Of a stretch of 64,000 bases of DNA, positions 9,068 to 18,085 are shown piece after piece. The stretch comes from Streptomyces sp. TS71-3 (GTDB lineage Bacteria > Actinomycetota > Actinomycetes > Streptomycetales > Streptomycetaceae). The stretch lies in contig NZ_BNEL01000001.1 of the NCBI RefSeq assembly GCF_018327685.1, forward strand, positions 1,054,001 to 1,118,000, read 5' to 3'. The notes beneath the pieces were generated by a model. It made no database searches, was not told where the DNA came from, and was given only the letters and a program-made list of their open reading frames with translations. The position numbers and the translations under genes are program-made. Positions within the stretch are counted from its first letter, which is position 1; the number at the start of each line of letters is the position of its first letter.

Positions 9068-9502
9068 ATGTACGAACCGATCCGCCGGAAGTCGGTCCAC
9101 TCGCTCTCTGCCGTCCCTGCCGACTTCCCCCACCGCACTCGCGAGGAGGAGCTGGACATCCAGCTCGCGGGGCACCTGGCGGCACTGCTCGCCGTCACCG
9201 ACGAACTCCGCTCGCTCACGCCCGGCCCCGAACTCGACGCCGTCGCCGAGCGGCTGGCCGTGCAGGTCGCGCGGTTGCGGGGCGGTGCGGTACCCGTGCG
9301 GGCCACCCTGTCCGCGGTGCCCGCTCCGTCGGGCGCGGGACGGGCGGCGGCCCTGCACCGGAAGGCCCATGCGCTGGCCGGCCGCGCGCTGGTGGTGGCG
9401 GCGTCCCGCGCCGACACGGCCGCGGCGATCCTCTCCGCGGAGTGCATGGACGTCCACGCGGCGGGCGCCGCGGAGGAGTCCGAACTCGCTGCTTCCCTGT
9501 AG
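9068..9502 (+). CDS. Conserved hypothetical protein, 144 aa
   Basis: I do not recognise a family. The start ATG at 9068 has an excellent ribosome binding site (AGGAGG at 9057-9062). The product is mostly alpha-helical in appearance, without signal peptide or membrane segment. It has a helical region at about residues 26-75 (EELDIQLAGHLAALLAVTDE) and an Ala-rich second half at about 95-140. It sits behind a well-formed promoter with an operator-like palindrome, which suggests a regulated single gene. It converges on the aminotransferase gene. Confidence 0.75.
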   Translation: MYEPIRRKSVHSLSAVPADFPHRTREEELDIQLAGHLAALLAVTDELRSLTPGPELDAVAERLAVQVARLRGGAVPVRATLSAVPAPSGAGRAAALHRKAHALAGRALVVAASRADTAAAILSAECMDVHAAGAAEESELAASL

Positions 9503-9541
9503 TCCGCTTCCCTGGAGAGGGCCGGGGGGCTGGGGTCCCGC

Positions 9542-9565
9542 GGGGCTCCGGAGCCCCGGAGCCCC
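9542..9565. terminator. Bidirectional hairpin between convergent genes
   Basis: A perfect 10-bp inverted repeat (9542-9551 with 9556-9565, four-base loop) lies between the stop codons at 9502 and 9580. It can serve both converging genes. Confidence 0.7.
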
Positions 9566-9579
9566 CTGGGGATCGCCGC

Positions 9580-10791
9580 CTACGGCTGGCTGTAACCGTC
9601 GAGGAAGGATCCGATCCGGGTCACCGCGTCCGTGAGGTCCGCGGACGTCGGCAGGGTGACCACGCGGAAGTGGTCGGGCTCGGGCCAGTTGAAGCCCGTG
9701 CCCTGCACCACCATGATCTTCTCCTTGCGCAGCAGGTCGAGCACCATCTGCCGGTCGTCCTTGATCTTGAAGACCTTGGGGTCGAGGCGCGGGAAGAGGT
9801 AGAGCGCGCCCTTCGGCTTCACGCAGCTCACGCCCGGGATCTGAGTGAGCAGTTCGTAGGCCGTGTCGCGCTGCTCCCGCAGGCGCCCGCCGGGCAGTAC
9901 CAGGTCCTTGATCGTCTGCCGGCCGCTGAGCGCCGCGACCACCCCGTGCTGGCCGGGCATGTTGGCGCACAGCCGCATGTTGGCCAGGATCGTGAGGCCC
10001 TCGATGTACGAATCCGCGTGCGCCCGCGGGCCGGAGAGCGCGAGCCAGCCCACCCGGTAGCCCGCCACGCGGTAGGCCTTCGACATGCCGTTGAAGGTGA
10101 GGGTGAGCAGGTCGGGGGCGACGGCGGCGGTGGGGGTGTGGACCGCGTCGTCGTAGAGGATCTTGTCGTAGATCTCGTCGGAGCAGATGAGCAGGTTGTG
10201 GCGGCGGGCGATGTCCGTGAGGCCGCGGAGCATCTCCGGGCTGTAGACGGCGCCCGTCGGGTTGTTCGGGTTGATGATCACCAGGGCCTTGGTGCGGTCG
10301 GTGACCTTGCGCTCGATGTCCGCGAGGTCCGGCATCCAGTCCGCCTGCTCGTCGCAGCGGTAGTGCACGGCGGTGCCGCCGGAGAGGGAGACCGCGGCCG
10401 TCCAGAGCGGGTAGTCCGGGGCCGGGACCAGTACCTCGTCACCGTCGTCGAGCAGGCCCTGCATGGCCATCACGATCAGCTCGGAGACGCCGTTGCCGAT
10501 GAAGACGTGCTCCACGTCCGTCTCCACGCCCAGCGTCTGCTGGTGCATGACGACCGCGCGGCGGGCGGCGAGCAGGCCCTTCGCGTCGCCGTACCCGTGT
10601 GCGTCGCCCAGGTTGCGGAGGATGTCCTCCAGGATCTCCGGGGGGCACTCGAAGCCGAACGCCGCGGGGTTCCCGGTGTTCAGCTTGAGGATGCGATGAC
10701 CTGCTGCTTCGAGACGCATCGCCTCTTCGAGCACCGGGCCCCGGATCTCGTAACAGACGTTGGCGAGCTTCGTCGACTGGATCACCTGCAT
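9580..10791 (-). CDS. PLP-dependent class I/II aminotransferase (AlaA/AspC-like)
   Basis: The 403-aa product is a fold-type I aminotransferase. Landmarks in order are LNTGNPAAFGF near residue 38, NGVSELI near 99, VLVPAPDYPLW near 119, IINPNNPTG near 174, SDEIYDKILYDD near 204 and the PLP-lysine motif GMSKAYRVAGYRVGWL near 234-249 (Lys237). The C-terminal Arg in FRVVTLP binds the substrate carboxylate. The length and motifs fit the YfbQ/AlaA branch (alanine or glutamate-pyruvate type), but the substrate is not proven. The start ATG is at 10791 and the gene is divergent from alkB. Confidence 0.93.
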   Translation of the reverse strand: MQVIQSTKLANVCYEIRGPVLEEAMRLEAAGHRILKLNTGNPAAFGFECPPEILEDILRNLGDAHGYGDAKGLLAARRAVVMHQQTLGVETDVEHVFIGNGVSELIVMAMQGLLDDGDEVLVPAPDYPLWTAAVSLSGGTAVHYRCDEQADWMPDLADIERKVTDRTKALVIINPNNPTGAVYSPEMLRGLTDIARRHNLLICSDEIYDKILYDDAVHTPTAAVAPDLLTLTFNGMSKAYRVAGYRVGWLALSGPRAHADSYIEGLTILANMRLCANMPGQHGVVAALSGRQTIKDLVLPGGRLREQRDTAYELLTQIPGVSCVKPKGALYLFPRLDPKVFKIKDDRQMVLDLLRKEKIMVVQGTGFNWPEPDHFRVVTLPTSADLTDAVTRIGSFLDGYSQP

Positions 10792-10906
10792 AGGCCAACT
10801 TTACGGGCGCGTAACGAGGAGCGCTCCGTGTTTTGGGCCACGTGGGTCATATGGGTGGCGGGCCGGTGGCTCGCGGGTGGCGTGCGGCGTGTGAGGGCCA
10901 GTATTA

Positions 10907-10918
10907 GATCAGGTGTTC
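10907..10918 (+). promoter_or_regulatory. LexA/DinR-like box upstream of the AlkB gene
   Basis: GATC-AGGT-GTTC differs by one base from the actinobacterial SOS box GAAC-N4-GTTC and lies 25 bp before the chosen AlkB start. The match is seen; LexA control of a DNA-repair gene is an inference. Confidence 0.4.
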
Positions 10919-10942
10919 GGGCAGCGTCGTACGCTTGTTTGC

Positions 10943-11683
10943 ATGTCCGCAGTCCATCCAGGGCACGAATCGCCCACCGGGGCAGGAAACCCCGCCGCAC
11001 CGCCCACCCGGGCCGGGGACTCCGCCGATCCGCCCGCGCGGGCCGGGGACCCCGCCGACCGGCTCGGCCTCCAGGGTTCGCTCTTCGACCAGGCCGACGA
11101 CATCGCGCTCGGTCCACTCGACGGCGTGCGCAGGACCGTGCTCGGCGACGGCGCCTGGATCGACCTGCTGCCGGGCTGGCTGACCGGCGCCGACGCCCTC
11201 TTCGAACAGCTCGCGGAGCAGGTGCCGTGGCGTGCGGAGCGCAGGCGGATGTACGACAACACCGTCGCCGTGCCGCGGCTGCTCGCGTTCTACGCCGAGA
11301 CCGACCCGCTGCCGCATCCGGTCCTCGACGAGGCACGGGCCGCGCTGACCGGGCGCTACGCCGCCGAACTCGGCGAGGGGTTCGCCACGGCGGGGCTGTG
11401 CCTGTACCGCGACGGGCGGGACAGCGTGGCGTGGCACGGGGACCGGATCGGCCGCGGCTCCCGCGAGGACACCATGGTGGCGATCCTCTCCGTGGGCACC
11501 CCGCGCGACCTGCTGCTGCGCCCGCGCGGCGGCGGAACCTCCCTCCGCCGTCCACTCGGCCACGGCGACCTGATCGTCATGGGCGGCTCCTGCCAGCGCA
11601 CGTGGGAGCACGCGATCCCCAAGAGCGCGCGGGCCTCGGGGCCCCGGATCAGCATCCAGTTCCGGCCGCACGGGGTGCGGTGA
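10943..11683 (+). CDS. alkB: AlkB-type 2-oxoglutarate/Fe(II) dioxygenase
   Basis: The 246-aa product belongs to the AlkB family, which oxidatively removes alkyl groups from DNA or RNA bases. The Fe(II) ligands are visible: the HxD pair in WHGDR (His165, Asp167) and the distal His223 in WEHAIPK. The 2-oxoglutarate-binding arginines lie in PRISIQFR at the C-terminus. NTVAVPRLLAFY near residue 105 fits the nucleotide-recognition lid. A GTG at 10913 would add ten residues but would run through the LexA-like box, so the ATG at 10943 is preferred. The first 40 residues are a Pro/Gly-rich tail that repeats a GDxADPPARAG-like unit. Confidence 0.9.
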   Translation: MSAVHPGHESPTGAGNPAAPPTRAGDSADPPARAGDPADRLGLQGSLFDQADDIALGPLDGVRRTVLGDGAWIDLLPGWLTGADALFEQLAEQVPWRAERRRMYDNTVAVPRLLAFYAETDPLPHPVLDEARAALTGRYAAELGEGFATAGLCLYRDGRDSVAWHGDRIGRGSREDTMVAILSVGTPRDLLLRPRGGGTSLRRPLGHGDLIVMGGSCQRTWEHAIPKSARASGPRISIQFRPHGVR

Positions 11684-11752
11684 CGGTCATCCCTGCGTGC
11701 GGGTCCACCACGGACGCCGCCTTCGGCGACCTGGATGTGCGGGTGCACCACC

Positions 11753-11850
11753 AGGGGCGCGGGGAACTGCGCGAGCAACCACCCACCCACGGGTGGTCCG
11801 GAGGTGACGGATACCGCCCCTTTCAGGCGGTGGAGACCCTCGGGGTCGTG
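11753..11850. repeat. Dispersed intergenic repeat, copy A
   Basis: The 264-bp gap between the AlkB gene and the response regulator holds one copy of a repeat found again at 13952-14040 and, inverted, at 24031-24057. The shared 27-bp core (11753-11779) begins AGGGGCGCGGGGAACTGCG. It is followed by a short inverted repeat around GGTGGTCCGGAGG. Confidence 0.8.
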
Positions 11851-11947
11851 TCGTGCACCCGCATACGAGACGGTGCGGGACGGTGTTACGTCCGCGTTAT
11901 GGGAGGGGTGGCACGCTGGCCCCCCGGACAGAGGAGGGGCGGCGCAC

Positions 11948-12604
11948 GTGCGCGTACTGGTGGTCGAGGACAGCATCGAACTGCTGGAGATCGTCGCGCA
12001 GGGCCTGCGCGACCATGGCTTCGCGGTGGACATCGCGCCGGACGGCGCGAACGCACTGGAGCAGACCGCGGTCAACCGCTACGACGTCGTCGTCCTCGAC
12101 CGCGACCTCCCTCAGGTGCACGGTGACGACGTCTGCCGCGCGGTCGTCGCCGGCGACGGGCAGACCAAGGTGCTGATGCTCACCGCCGCGGGCACCATCG
12201 ACGACCGCGTCTCGGGGCTGAACCTGGGCGCCGACGACTACCTGCCCAAGCCCTTCGCGTTCGCCGAACTGGTGGCGCGCATCCAGGCGCTGGGCCGCCG
12301 GGCGCACCCGGCGCTGCCCCCGGTGCTCACCCACGCCGACGTCGCCCTGGACACCGCACGCCGTACCGTCACCCGCGGAGGCCGCCCCCTCGCGCTCACC
12401 GGCAAGGAGTTCGGGATGCTCCAGGTGCTGCTCGGGGCGCGCGGCGCGGTCGTCACCAGTGAGGAGCTGCTGGAGAAGGTATGGGACGCGCACGCCGACC
12501 CGTTCACGAACACGGTCCGCACCACCCTGTCGCGGCTGCGCCGCAAGCTGGGTACCCCGGAGCTGATCGAGACGATCACCGGAGCGGGGTACCGGCTGCG
12601 GTGA
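11948..12604 (+). CDS. OmpR/PhoB-class response regulator
   Basis: A 218-aa two-domain regulator. The receiver (residues 1-115) has the acidic pair in VVEDS, phosphoacceptor Asp51 in VVLDRDLP, the Thr in LMLTA and Lys in LPKPF. The DNA-binding part (about 125-218) is an OmpR winged helix ending NTVRTTLSRLRRKL...GAGYRLR. The GTG at 11948 follows GAGGAGGGG at 11932-11940; an upstream extension of the frame runs through the repeat element and is not coding. The stop overlaps the kinase GTG by 4 bp (GTGA), so the pair is translationally coupled. Confidence 0.93.
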   Translation: MRVLVVEDSIELLEIVAQGLRDHGFAVDIAPDGANALEQTAVNRYDVVVLDRDLPQVHGDDVCRAVVAGDGQTKVLMLTAAGTIDDRVSGLNLGADDYLPKPFAFAELVARIQALGRRAHPALPPVLTHADVALDTARRTVTRGGRPLALTGKEFGMLQVLLGARGAVVTSEELLEKVWDAHADPFTNTVRTTLSRLRRKLGTPELIETITGAGYRLR

Positions 12605-13830
12605 CGCCACCGCCCGGGACGGGTGGCCAGAGGGGCCGCTCCTCCCTGGCCGCCTGGCTCGACCGCACCCGGCTGCCCGGCTCGCTCAGGCTCCGGCTGA
12701 CCGCGGTCTACGGCGGGCTGTTCCTCATCGCGGGCTCGGCCCTGCTCGCCGCCACCTACGGCCTGGTGGCCCGGCAGATCGGCACCCGTGCCGCCGGCCT
12801 GCCCCGCGCCCGGGAACTCCGCGTGCTGGCGCGCTCGCTCGGCGACGGCCGCGGGGCGACCCTCCGCGCCATCCGGGAGGCGCAGGCGAACGAGCGGGCC
12901 AACGCGCTGCACGAGCTCCTGACGCAGTCCGCCGTCGCCCTGGCCTTCATGACGCTGATCGCCGTCGTCCTGGGCTGGGTGCTGGCCGGCCGGGCGCTGC
13001 GCCCGCTCCGGGAGATCACGGCCACCGCCCGCAGGCTCTCCACCCACAACCTCGACGAGCGGATCAACCTGCCCGGCCCGGGCGGCGAGCTCAAGGACCT
13101 CGCGGACACCTTCGACGGGATGCTGGCGCGGCTCTCCGCGGCCTTCGAGGCGCAACGGCGGTTCGCCGCCAACGCCTCGCACGAGCTGCGCACGCCGCTG
13201 ACGGTGCAGCGGGCCGCCATCGACGTCGCACTCGCCAACCCCACCGAGGAGTCGCTGCGGACCATGGCGCTGCGCCTGCGGGCCGCCACCGAACGGCACG
13301 AGCACGTCATCGAGAGCCTGCTGACGCTGGCGCGCAGCCAGACCGGCGTGGACCGCCGGGAGGGCGTCGACATGGCGGCGGCGGCCGAGGCGGCGCTCAC
13401 GAGTGCGGAGGCTGACGCCGGGGCGCGGGGGCTGCGGGTCGAGCGCCGCCTCGCTCCCGCCCCCCTGCTCGGCGATCCCGTCCTGATCGAACGGCTCGCC
13501 GTCAACCTCGTGCAGAACGCGACCCGGCACAACGTCGACGGCGGCTGGCTGTACGTGGCGACCCGCGCCGACGGGCGGCACGTCACGCTCCAGGTGGCCA
13601 ACACGGGCCGCGACCTTCCCCAGGAGAAGGTCGCGGAACTCTTCCAGCCGTTCCGCCGGCTTGCCCCGGACCGCGTCGTCCCCGGCGGGGTACCCGGGCG
13701 GCCCGGGGCCGGGCTGGGGCTGTCCATCGTGGCGGCGATCGCCGCGGCCCACGGCGGCACGTGCACGGCCCGCGCTCGCGCGGGGGGTGGGCTGGAGGTT
13801 TCGGTGAGCTTCCCCGTGGCGCCACTTTGA
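12601..13830 (+). CDS. HAMP-domain sensor histidine kinase
   Basis: The 409-aa partner of the preceding regulator. It has a membrane segment near residues 35-60, an unusually short extracytoplasmic loop (about residues 60-110), and a second membrane segment near 112-135. A HAMP domain follows with LAGRALRPLREI. HisKA carries phospho-acceptor His194 in ASHELRTPL, and the HATPase_c domain shows NLVQNATRHN (N box) and GAGLGLSIVAAIAAAHGG (G2 box). The small sensor loop suggests sensing within or near the membrane. The ligand is unknown. Confidence 0.93.
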   Translation: MTPPPGTGGQRGRSSLAAWLDRTRLPGSLRLRLTAVYGGLFLIAGSALLAATYGLVARQIGTRAAGLPRARELRVLARSLGDGRGATLRAIREAQANERANALHELLTQSAVALAFMTLIAVVLGWVLAGRALRPLREITATARRLSTHNLDERINLPGPGGELKDLADTFDGMLARLSAAFEAQRRFAANASHELRTPLTVQRAAIDVALANPTEESLRTMALRLRAATERHEHVIESLLTLARSQTGVDRREGVDMAAAAEAALTSAEADAGARGLRVERRLAPAPLLGDPVLIERLAVNLVQNATRHNVDGGWLYVATRADGRHVTLQVANTGRDLPQEKVAELFQPFRRLAPDRVVPGGVPGRPGAGLGLSIVAAIAAAHGGTCTARARAGGGLEVSVSFPVAPL

Positions 13831-14151
13831 CGTGGGGCCGCGGCCCCGGACTTTGACGTGGGGCTGCGCCCCGGCTCCCGTAGGGGCGCGGGGCTGTGTT
13901 GTGGGGTACCCCCATCCCCGCGCCCCTTATCGGGGCGCAGCCAAGTCCTTCAGGGGCGCGGGGAACTGCGCGAGCAACCACCAATCGGCCGGTGGTCCGG
14001 AGGCGGCAGAGACTGCCCCCTTGGGGCGGTGGCGACCCGACGGTCGCGTCGTGGCCGATCGCTCCCCCACTGCCTTGAGGGGCGTGGGAGGTGCCCGCAC
14101 CCCGCGCCCCTCAAGTGGTGCACCGGCACGATCAGCGCACCGCCCGGGGGT
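13831..14151. repeat. Gene-free gap with large hairpin and dispersed repeat copy B
   Basis: This 321-bp gap holds no gene. At 13882-13927 a perfect 12-bp stem (13882-13893 with 13916-13927) encloses a smaller GGGGTACCCC palindrome and can end the two-component operon. From 13952 the dispersed repeat core recurs (13952-13978), followed by the same GGTGGTCCGGAGG dyad as in copy A. A third block near 14070-14110 repeats the GGGGCG...CGCCCCTCAAG pattern. Confidence 0.8.
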
Positions 14152-14736
14152 TCAGGCCCCGGATGACTGGGCGCCCTGCCGGGAACCGCCCACCACCCCC
14201 CGGCCGTGCCCGCGCAGCATCTTGCGCAGCTCCCTGCGTTCCTCCGGGTCGAGCTGGTCCTTCAGCTTCTGGCGGACGTCCTTCGCGAACGCCCCCGGCG
14301 GGTCGCTGACCATGCGCGCGGTGCGCACGTCGCCGGCTCGGGTGCCCCTGACCACGACCGAGTCGCCGGTCTTGACGTCCGACGCCGAGGCGTCGTCCGA
14401 CTTCTCCGTGGCGAACCTGGTGTCCTTCGACAGCGTCCACGTCCACTGCGTGCCGTCCGAGCTCTTCACCGTGAGGGCGGTGCCCGAGGAGGACGTCACC
14501 GTGCCGCTCTGCACGTCACGTGTCGTCAGTTTCCCGGTCTTCGGGTCCTTCGCCACCGCCTCGCTGTGCAGGACGCGCGGCACCTTGGGGGTGTCGGCGG
14601 CCTTGCCGGAGCCGTGGGACGACGACGGGGCGGCCGGGCTCGTGCCGTCGGTCGAGGCGCTCGCCGTCGCGGCGAACGCCACGCCGCCCGCACACAGCAC
14701 GGTGGCTCCGGCTATGGCCAGAGTCCGCTTGTTCAT
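14152..14736 (-). CDS. Secreted protein with DUF5666-like beta domain
   Basis: A 194-aa exported protein. Residues 1-28 form a Sec signal peptide (MNKRTLAIAG start, then VAFAATASAS), followed by a Ser/Gly linker. A repeated beta-type region at about residues 75-150 (SGTVTSSSGTALTVKSSDG, then KTGDSVVVRG) resembles DUF5666-like domains. The C-terminus is basic (DPEERRELRKMLRGHG). It converges with the two-component operon across a repeat-filled gap. Whether that system controls it is unknown. The domain name is tentative; secretion is well supported. Confidence 0.75.
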   Translation of the reverse strand: MNKRTLAIAGATVLCAGGVAFAATASASTDGTSPAAPSSSHGSGKAADTPKVPRVLHSEAVAKDPKTGKLTTRDVQSGTVTSSSGTALTVKSSDGTQWTWTLSKDTRFATEKSDDASASDVKTGDSVVVRGTRAGDVRTARMVSDPPGAFAKDVRQKLKDQLDPEERRELRKMLRGHGRGVVGGSRQGAQSSGA

Positions 14737-14824
14737 GGCGCATCCTCTCTGCGATCTGTGATCCGCGATCCCTGCTCTGCGATCCGGATACGCGCAGCAT
14801 GCCCGGCGCCGCCTAACACGCGTG

Positions 14825-16456
14825 TTACGTCGCCGTCGCCGTCGCCGTGCCGCGCACCGTGCGCCCCGCCAGGACGTCCGTGCGCCGTCCGTCCTCGATG
14901 ACGAAGCGGCCGTCGATCAGCACGTACGGGATGCCCTCCGGCAGCGTCCGGGGAGCCGCGAAGGTCGAGCCCGCGGCGACCGTGTCCGGGTCGAAGAGCA
15001 CCAGGTCGGCGCGGTGGCCCTCGCGCACCAGGCCGCGGTCGGCCAGCCGCAGGCGCCCGGCGGGGCGGCCGGTGAGGTGGGCGACGCACTCCTCCAGCGA
15101 GAGCAGGCCCAGCTCGCGCACGTAGTGGCCGAGGTAGCGGGGGAAGGTGCCGTACGCGCGCGGGTGCGGCTTGTCGCCCTGGAGGATGCCGTCCGAGCCG
15201 CCGGTGTGCACCCGGTGCCGCATGATCTGCCGGACGTTCTCCTCGTGCCCGACGTGCTGGAGGATCGTCGCGCCGAGCCGGTCCTCCAGCAGCAGCCGGC
15301 GCGCCGTCGCCCAGGGCCGCTCGCCGCGCTCGGCCGCACAGGCGTGGACGGTGCGGCCCACGAAGCCCGTGAGCGCGGGGTCGCGGACGCCCGAGATCTC
15401 GATGGCGTCCCAGTCGATCGGCACCCCGTGGCAGCCGTCGGAGCCCGTCACCTCCACGTCGTGGCGGATGCGTTCGGACGTCGCGTCGTCCCGCAGGCGG
15501 GCGAGGATCGAGTCGGGCCCGCCGACCGCGGCCCAGCTCGGCAGCATCGAGACCAGCGTGGTGGAGCCCGGCGTGTACGGATACGTGTCCAGGGTGATGT
15601 CGGCGCCGTCGGCCAGGGCGCGGTCGAGCAGGGCCAGCAGCTCGGGGGCCCGGCCCTCGTTCACGTCGAAGTTCATGGTGGCGTGCGCCAGGTGCAGCGG
15701 GCAGCCCGAGGCGCGGGCGACGGCCACCATCTCCTCGTACGCCTCCAGGGCGCCCGCCCCGTAGGAGCGGTGGTGCGGGCTGTAGTAGCCGCCGTGCTCG
15801 GCCACGACGCGGCAGAGCGCGACGAGCTCGTCGTCGTTCGCGTACATGCCCGGCGTGTAGGTGAGGCCCGAGGACATGCCGACCGCGCCCTCGCGCATGC
15901 CCGTGGCGACCAGGTGCCGCATGTGGTCGAGCTCGGCGGCGGTGGCCTCCCGGTCGTCCCAGCCGGCGGCGAGCATCCGCACGGAGCCCTGGGGGATGAG
16001 GTAGGCGGCGTTGACGGCGATGCCGGCGCCGTCGAAGCCGTGGTCGAGGCGGTCCAGGTACTCGCCGACGGAGCGCCATGTGGGGGTGATGACCGGGTCG
16101 CTCAGGACGTCGCCGTTCCAGCCGGTGATGGCCTGGCTCACCTCCGCGAGGGTGCGGTCGTCGACGGGCGCGTACGACAGGCCGTCCTGGCCGATGACTT
16201 CGAGGGTGACGCCCTGCGCCGCCTTCGCGCTGTGGTCCGGGTCGCGGAGCAGGGCGAGGTCGCTGTGGGCGTGCATGTCGATGAAGCCGGGGGAGAGGGC
16301 GAGGCCGTGGGCGTCCAGCGTCCGGCGGGCGGAGAGCCGGGGCTCGCCGGATCTGCGGATTCCGGCGATCCGGCCGCCGTCCAGCCCTACGTCGGCACGG
16401 TAGGCGGGCCCTCCGGTGCCGTCGATGACCAGGGTGTCCTGGATGACCAGATCCAT
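14825..16456 (-). CDS. D-aminoacylase (N-acyl-D-amino-acid deacylase)
   Basis: The 544-aa product is an amidohydrolase-superfamily D-aminoacylase, which releases free D-amino acids from N-acyl-D-amino acids. The metal motif HAHSD (His62, His64, Asp66) follows SPGFIDM. GLTYTPGMYANDDELV near 183, GGYYSPHHRSYG near 212 and DTYPYTPGSTTL near 285 are typical of the family, and the C-terminal DLVLFDPDTV closes the small beta domain. The ATG at 16456 has GGAGAAAGG upstream; longer frames run into a repeat. It lies downstream of and parallel to the PLP deaminase, whose substrates it could supply. Confidence 0.9.
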   Translation of the reverse strand: MDLVIQDTLVIDGTGGPAYRADVGLDGGRIAGIRRSGEPRLSARRTLDAHGLALSPGFIDMHAHSDLALLRDPDHSAKAAQGVTLEVIGQDGLSYAPVDDRTLAEVSQAITGWNGDVLSDPVITPTWRSVGEYLDRLDHGFDGAGIAVNAAYLIPQGSVRMLAAGWDDREATAAELDHMRHLVATGMREGAVGMSSGLTYTPGMYANDDELVALCRVVAEHGGYYSPHHRSYGAGALEAYEEMVAVARASGCPLHLAHATMNFDVNEGRAPELLALLDRALADGADITLDTYPYTPGSTTLVSMLPSWAAVGGPDSILARLRDDATSERIRHDVEVTGSDGCHGVPIDWDAIEISGVRDPALTGFVGRTVHACAAERGERPWATARRLLLEDRLGATILQHVGHEENVRQIMRHRVHTGGSDGILQGDKPHPRAYGTFPRYLGHYVRELGLLSLEECVAHLTGRPAGRLRLADRGLVREGHRADLVLFDPDTVAAGSTFAAPRTLPEGIPYVLIDGRFVIEDGRRTDVLAGRTVRGTATATAT

Positions 16457-16643
16457 ACCAGTACCTTTCTCCGACGGGGCGGCCAGGTCGTCACCGTCCC
16501 GGTGCGGGTGTTTCGGTCGTGTCCGGACCACCGGCCGGGGTGGGTGGCTGGTCGCGCCCACGCGGCGGAGCGACAAGCCACTACGACATCGTCAGGTCGC
16601 CACCGGCCGCAAGGGGCAGCCACCGCCGTCTCGGGGCGCACCC
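16457..16643. repeat. Dispersed intergenic repeat, copy C
   Basis: This gap contains 24 bases (16545-16568) that recur exactly in inverted orientation at 24157-24180, beginning TGGCTGGTCGCGCCCACGCG. It also has CAGGTCGTCACCGTCC (16486-16501), which recurs near 24193. It separates the deaminase and D-aminoacylase genes. Confidence 0.8.
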
Positions 16644-18071
16644 CTAGAAGAACGTCCGGACGTAGTCCGTCACCGTGCCGTCCGGCTCGGTCACCGGGAT
16701 CAGGGACCACTTGTCGAACGACGTGCACGGATGCGAGAGGCCGAGCCCGACCCAGTCCCCGACCCGCAGCCGGGCCGCGGGCCCGGTCCGCAGCCACGCG
16801 TGCTGGTCCGAGAGCTTCTCGACCTCGATGCCCTCAGCGGCGCGCTCCGCCCCGCCACCGGCACCCGCGGCGGCGTCCCGTACCACCTGTGCCTCCGGCA
16901 GGTCGAGGTCGTACGCCGCGTCCCGCTTCCCGGCGTTCAGGAACGCCTGGTCCGGCGCGGGCCGCGAGACGACCTGCGCCCACAGCCGGAACGCGGGGTG
17001 CAGCGCGCCCTCCTCGGGCACCCTGTTGAAGGGCGTGACGTGCCGGTAGTGGCCGTCGTCGTGCGACACGTACGCCCCCGAGCGCAGCAGCTTGCGCACC
17101 GGCAGCGAGAGTCCCGGGATCTCGGCGAAGACGTCCGCGACCGCGTCGAACCACGCGCTGCCGCCCGCGCTCACCACGATCTCGTCGAGCCCCGCGCCGC
17201 CGAACCGGCCCGCCTTGTCGAACTCGGCGAGCAGTGCGGTCAGCCGGCGCAGATAGGCGCCCACGCGCTCCGGCGTGGCGTCCGGCACCTCGCCCTCGTA
17301 GCCGGCGACGCCCACCAGCCGCAGCGTGCCCGTCGCGGCCACCGCGTCGGCGACGGCCCGGCACTCGGCGTCCGTGCGGGCACCGGTGCGGGCGCCCTCG
17401 CCCCCGGCCAGCTCGACCACGACGTCCACCGGGCGCGCGGTGCCGCCCGCCTGCGCGCCGGCCTGCCGCAGGATGCCGTCCATCAGCTCGACGCCGCGCA
17501 CCGAGTCGACGTAGCAGATGAAGCGGAAGTCCGGGTCGGCGGCGAGCTGCCCGGCGAGCCAGGTCAGGGCGGGCGCGTCCACCAGCTCGTTGGCGAGGAA
17601 GACGCGCGGGACGCCGAAGGCGCGCGCCACCCGCACCTGGTGCGGCACCGCGAGCGTGATGCCCCAGGCGCCGTACTGGAGCTGGCGCGCGAAGAGCTGC
17701 GGCGCCATGGACGTCTTGCCGTGCGGCGCGAACGACAGGGCGTGCCGCTCCGCGTAGCTCTCCATCAGGGTGAGGTTGTGGGCGAGGCGTTCGGCGGAGA
17801 GCGTGAGGACGGGGGTGGTGAAGCCGTCCGTGAAGAGGTTCCTGCGCTGCGCCGCGAGCTCGCCGACGGTCAGTCCCTCGGCGTCCGGCGGCAGGCCCTT
17901 GAAGCGGTGGTCGACGCGCTCGTCCGCCAGCCGGGCGGCGGCCTCGACGACCGTGCGGACGGCCGGATCCGAGGCCCGGCGCCCGGCGGGATCGCGGGAG
18001 CCCTCGGGATCGGTGGCTACGGGGTTTCCGGAGGGGGAAACGGACTCACCGGTCACGTGGTCGGACGCCAT
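16644..18071 (-). CDS. PLP-dependent amino acid deaminase (D-threonine aldolase/D-serine dehydratase-like)
   Basis: The 475-aa product has an alanine-racemase-type N-terminal barrel with the PLP lysine in SFAPHGKTSMAP (Lys119), followed by a C-terminal D-serine-dehydratase-like metal domain (SHPCTSFDKW near the end). Related enzymes convert D-serine or similar D-amino acids to a keto acid and ammonia through an enamine. The ATG at 18071 has AGGAGG at 18075-18080 (minus strand). It is divergent from the kinase-IclR-RidA genes. The substrate range is inferred from family and context. Confidence 0.88.
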   Translation of the reverse strand: MASDHVTGESVSPSGNPVATDPEGSRDPAGRRASDPAVRTVVEAAARLADERVDHRFKGLPPDAEGLTVGELAAQRRNLFTDGFTTPVLTLSAERLAHNLTLMESYAERHALSFAPHGKTSMAPQLFARQLQYGAWGITLAVPHQVRVARAFGVPRVFLANELVDAPALTWLAGQLAADPDFRFICYVDSVRGVELMDGILRQAGAQAGGTARPVDVVVELAGGEGARTGARTDAECRAVADAVAATGTLRLVGVAGYEGEVPDATPERVGAYLRRLTALLAEFDKAGRFGGAGLDEIVVSAGGSAWFDAVADVFAEIPGLSLPVRKLLRSGAYVSHDDGHYRHVTPFNRVPEEGALHPAFRLWAQVVSRPAPDQAFLNAGKRDAAYDLDLPEAQVVRDAAAGAGGGAERAAEGIEVEKLSDQHAWLRTGPAARLRVGDWVGLGLSHPCTSFDKWSLIPVTEPDGTVTDYVRTFF

Positions 18072-18085
18072 GGAGCCTCCTGCTC

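Noticed and set aside
11735..11947. N-terminal extension of the response regulator frame
   Set aside because: It translates the dispersed repeat element, and a good GTG with ribosome binding site lies at 11948 exactly where the receiver domain begins.
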